A DNA stretch of 7,387 nt from Candidatus Gastranaerophilales bacterium (GTDB lineage Bacteria; Cyanobacteriota; Vampirovibrionia; Gastranaerophilales; Gastranaerophilaceae): NCBI GenBank assembly GCA_947630355.1, contig CANRHJ010000098.1, positions 1-7,387 on the forward strand. Direction: 5' to 3'. Both the position numbers and the translations under genes were made by a program. Each line of letters begins with the position of its first letter. The stretch's first letter is position 1. The notes under the pieces were generated by a model. The model saw nothing but the letters and a program-made list of their open reading frames with translations. It had not been told where the DNA came from and ran no database searches. Of the stretch, positions 6,112 to 7,387 are shown piece after piece.

Positions 6112-6950
6112 GAAAATATATAGAATCCCTAATAAGAAAAATAATAGAACAGGATTTTTGCGGAGTAGCTGCAGAAATGGCTTTCTGGTTTATATTAGGC
6201 TTATTCCCTTTTTTACTCTTTTTAACGTCTTTATTTGCCTGGATGGGGAAAAAAACATTAATCCTCCCTATTCTTAATTTCATCAGTAATATAGCACCTA
6301 AAGATGTTGCAAGTTTAATAATAAATACGTTAAATGAGGCTATGATTTTTAAGCAGGGCAAATTAATTGCCATATTTGGTCTGATAATAACGATAGCCTT
6401 AGCCTCTAATGCAATTGCGGCAATAATAAAGGGATTAAACAGAGCATACGCAATTGAAGAAACAAGAAGTTTTCTATATACCAGAGTATTATCGGTATTA
6501 ATGGTTTTAATTAACTCTTTATTATTATTTTTAGCCGTAAATTTAATAATACTTGGTAAAGTATTTTTAGATTTTATGTTTGAGTATACAATACTGTCAA
6601 AATTATCAATAGATATCATATCGATAATAAGATGGCCCGTATCATATCTGGCACTTGTATTTTGCGCCATAACAAATTATTATATATTACCTTGCCTTGA
6701 GGGTAATGAGCGAATAAAATTCAAAAGTGTTTTACCCGGAACATTATTTTTCAGCTTCCTATGGATGTTGGGCTCTTGGTGTTTTTCCCTATATTTAAGT
6801 AATTTAAATGCATATAACAAGGTATATGGTTCAATCGGTGCATTTGCCATATTAATGGTATGGCTTTATTATACATCTTTAATAATGCTGATAGGCGGAG
6901 AAATTAATTCAAGAATGTATACCAAACTGACCGAAAAAAACGATAATTAA
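6108..6950 (+). CDS. YihY/BrkB (UPF0761) family inner membrane protein
   Basis: A 280-residue integral membrane protein with about six predicted helices, near residues 22-46, 85-108, 126-154, 176-196, 207-230 and 241-266. Family marks are AAEMAFWFILGLFPFLL (21-37), with the conserved aromatic and Pro of the first helix, LNRAYAIEETRSF (110-122) between helices 2 and 3, and NKVYGSIGAFAILMVWLYY (237-255) followed by LIGGEIN (261-267), matching the YGS.GA..ll.WLY..s.i.L.G.E.N pattern. The old label ribonuclease BN for this family came from misassigned gene identity in E. coli and should not be used. Molecular function is unknown; transport or envelope roles have been proposed. It overlaps the DHH gene by 4 nt and is the last gene of that operon. 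Confidence 0.92.
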   Translation: MRKYIESLIRKIIEQDFCGVAAEMAFWFILGLFPFLLFLTSLFAWMGKKTLILPILNFISNIAPKDVASLIINTLNEAMIFKQGKLIAIFGLIITIALASNAIAAIIKGLNRAYAIEETRSFLYTRVLSVLMVLINSLLLFLAVNLIILGKVFLDFMFEYTILSKLSIDIISIIRWPVSYLALVFCAITNYYILPCLEGNERIKFKSVLPGTLFFSFLWMLGSWCFSLYLSNLNAYNKVYGSIGAFAILMVWLYYTSLIMLIGGEINSRMYTKLTEKNDN

Positions 6951-7080
6951 AATCAAATTTAATGCCTGTATTCTCGGAGCCTGAGCAATTGAACGACGGC
7001 GAGGAACTAAAAAAAATTCTAAGGCTTAATGGCAAAAAAATTTTTTATTGTTTTTTATAGACGTAAAAGAGGTATTTATT
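6951..7080 (+). other. Intergenic region with possible micro-ORF and A/T tracts
   Basis: This stretch between the YihY gene and the last gene contains a relatively GC-rich core (about 6971-7007), an open 32-codon frame (ATG 6962 to TAG 7058-7060) without a ribosome binding site, and an A7T6 tract followed by a second T6 run (7034-7056) that could act as a poor terminator. TTCTCG (6971-6976) can pair with CGAGGAA (7000-7006) with one bulged G. No clear promoter is visible, although TATAGA at 7056-7061 could be a -10 box without a good -35. Confidence 0.4.
7067..7072 (+). promoter_or_regulatory. Ribosome binding site of the last gene
   Basis: AAGAGG ends 8 nt before ATG 7081, a standard spacing. 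It supports the + strand gene over the overlapping minus-strand frame. Confidence 0.65.
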
Positions 7081-7387
7081 ATGAGAATATGCAGCATCAC
7101 TGATTTTGGATTAAAAGTGATAACAAGAAGAAATAAAAACATAAATAACGATATAATCAGCTTTTCAAAACGACAACCCTCTCCGATATATCTGATAAAT
7201 AACGACGGATTATATAAACGATATGAAAAAATCAAAGATGCGGCAGCTGCAATTAATACATCTCCAACGTCAGTAATATGGAGCAGAGACAAAAAAATAT
7301 TGTTATTAAATAAATATATAGTGGTAAATGCCCAAGATGTCGAAAGCACAGAAGAGGACGGCAGCCGCAAAGTACAAGAAGATAAAA
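7081..7387 (+). CDS. Unrecognised small protein, 3'-truncated by window; possible NUMOD1-like helix-turn-helix
   Basis: The frame is open from ATG 7081 to the window end, giving 102 residues with no stop. The good ribosome binding site and the AT-rich codon use matching the neighbouring genes support it over the antisense frame. I do not recognise the protein. Residues 1-34 are basic. Residues 35-50 read as a strand-turn-strand with IYLINNDGLYKRYEKI. Residues 51-68 (KDAAAAINTSPTSVIW) look like a short helix-turn-helix, followed by a basic DKK and a strand ending at NKYIVVN (77-83). The pattern of aromatic, then (S/K)I.(D/E)AA, then a small-residue turn and I resembles NUMOD1-type DNA-binding modules in homing endonucleases and related proteins; this is weak resemblance only. 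After residue 84 the sequence becomes acidic and polar. Whether it is a complete small protein or the N-terminus of a larger one cannot be seen. Confidence 0.7.
   Translation, partial: MRICSITDFGLKVITRRNKNINNDIISFSKRQPSPIYLINNDGLYKRYEKIKDAAAAINTSPTSVIWSRDKKILLLNKYIVVNAQDVESTEEDGSRKVQEDK

Noticed and set aside
6062..6670. 202-codon minus-strand frame under the YihY-family gene
   Set aside because: The + strand product shows clear YihY/BrkB family motifs and an ATGA overlap with the gene before it. The minus frame has no recognisable motifs.
7026..7370. Open frame of 114 codons on the minus strand
   Set aside because: It is antisense to the + strand gene at 7081, which has a good ribosome binding site and typical codon use. 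The minus frame gives a hydrophobic, low-complexity product with no recognisable pattern.
1..7387. CRISPR array, insertion sequence, tRNA, rRNA or prophage genes
   Set aside because: I found no regularly spaced repeats, terminal inverted repeats, transposase motifs or tRNA-like cloverleaf in reading both strands.

Overview
This is a low-GC bacterial chromosome segment (roughly one third G+C by eye). Its codon use favours AAA, ATA, TTA and AGA, and every recognisable gene lies on the + strand. The gene content is housekeeping, with no phage, IS, CRISPR or tRNA/rRNA signature. The phylum cannot be fixed from the window. AT-rich host-associated lineages such as Gastranaerophilales (Melainabacteria), Endomicrobium-like Elusimicrobiota or similar groups would fit, but this is a guess. 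UGA is a normal stop codon here: it ends rimM, the first dehydrogenase gene and the DHH gene.

Layout: (1) 1-555, the 3' part of an rlmN/cfr-family radical SAM rRNA methyltransferase gene, cut by the window edge. (2) 556-785, an intergenic region with two hairpins, a very good sigma70-type promoter (GTGACA, 17 nt, TATAAT) and a leader of about 100 nt. (3) 786-4978, an apparent five-gene operon: a predicted nucleic-acid-binding protein (zinc ribbon, R/G/N/Y-rich linker, tandem C-terminal repeat), rimM, trmD and two zinc-dependent medium-chain dehydrogenases. Junctions are 2 nt, a 4-nt overlap, 8 nt and a 4-nt overlap. (4) 4979-5139, an AT-rich intergenic region with a possible terminator and promoter. 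(5) 5140-6950, a two-gene operon of a DHH/DHHA1 phosphoesterase (NrnA type) and a YihY/BrkB membrane protein, overlapping by 4 nt. (6) 6951-7387, an intergenic stretch and then the 5' part of a small unrecognised gene that runs off the window.

The theme is RNA and ribosome maturation: RlmN (23S A2503), RimM (16S processing), TrmD (tRNA m1G37) and NrnA (oligoribonucleotide turnover). The first operon gene sits directly before rimM, where many bacteria carry rpsP or the small KH-domain RNA-binding gene khpA. Its zinc ribbon, RGG-like linker and duplicated basic domain make an RNA or ribosome role plausible. It is the most interesting object in the window. Its C-terminal half contains two copies of a domain of about 52 residues at a constant gapless offset of 63 residues, with 19 identities by hand count. 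I do not recognise that domain. The dehydrogenase pair is a metabolic passenger with no assignable substrate.
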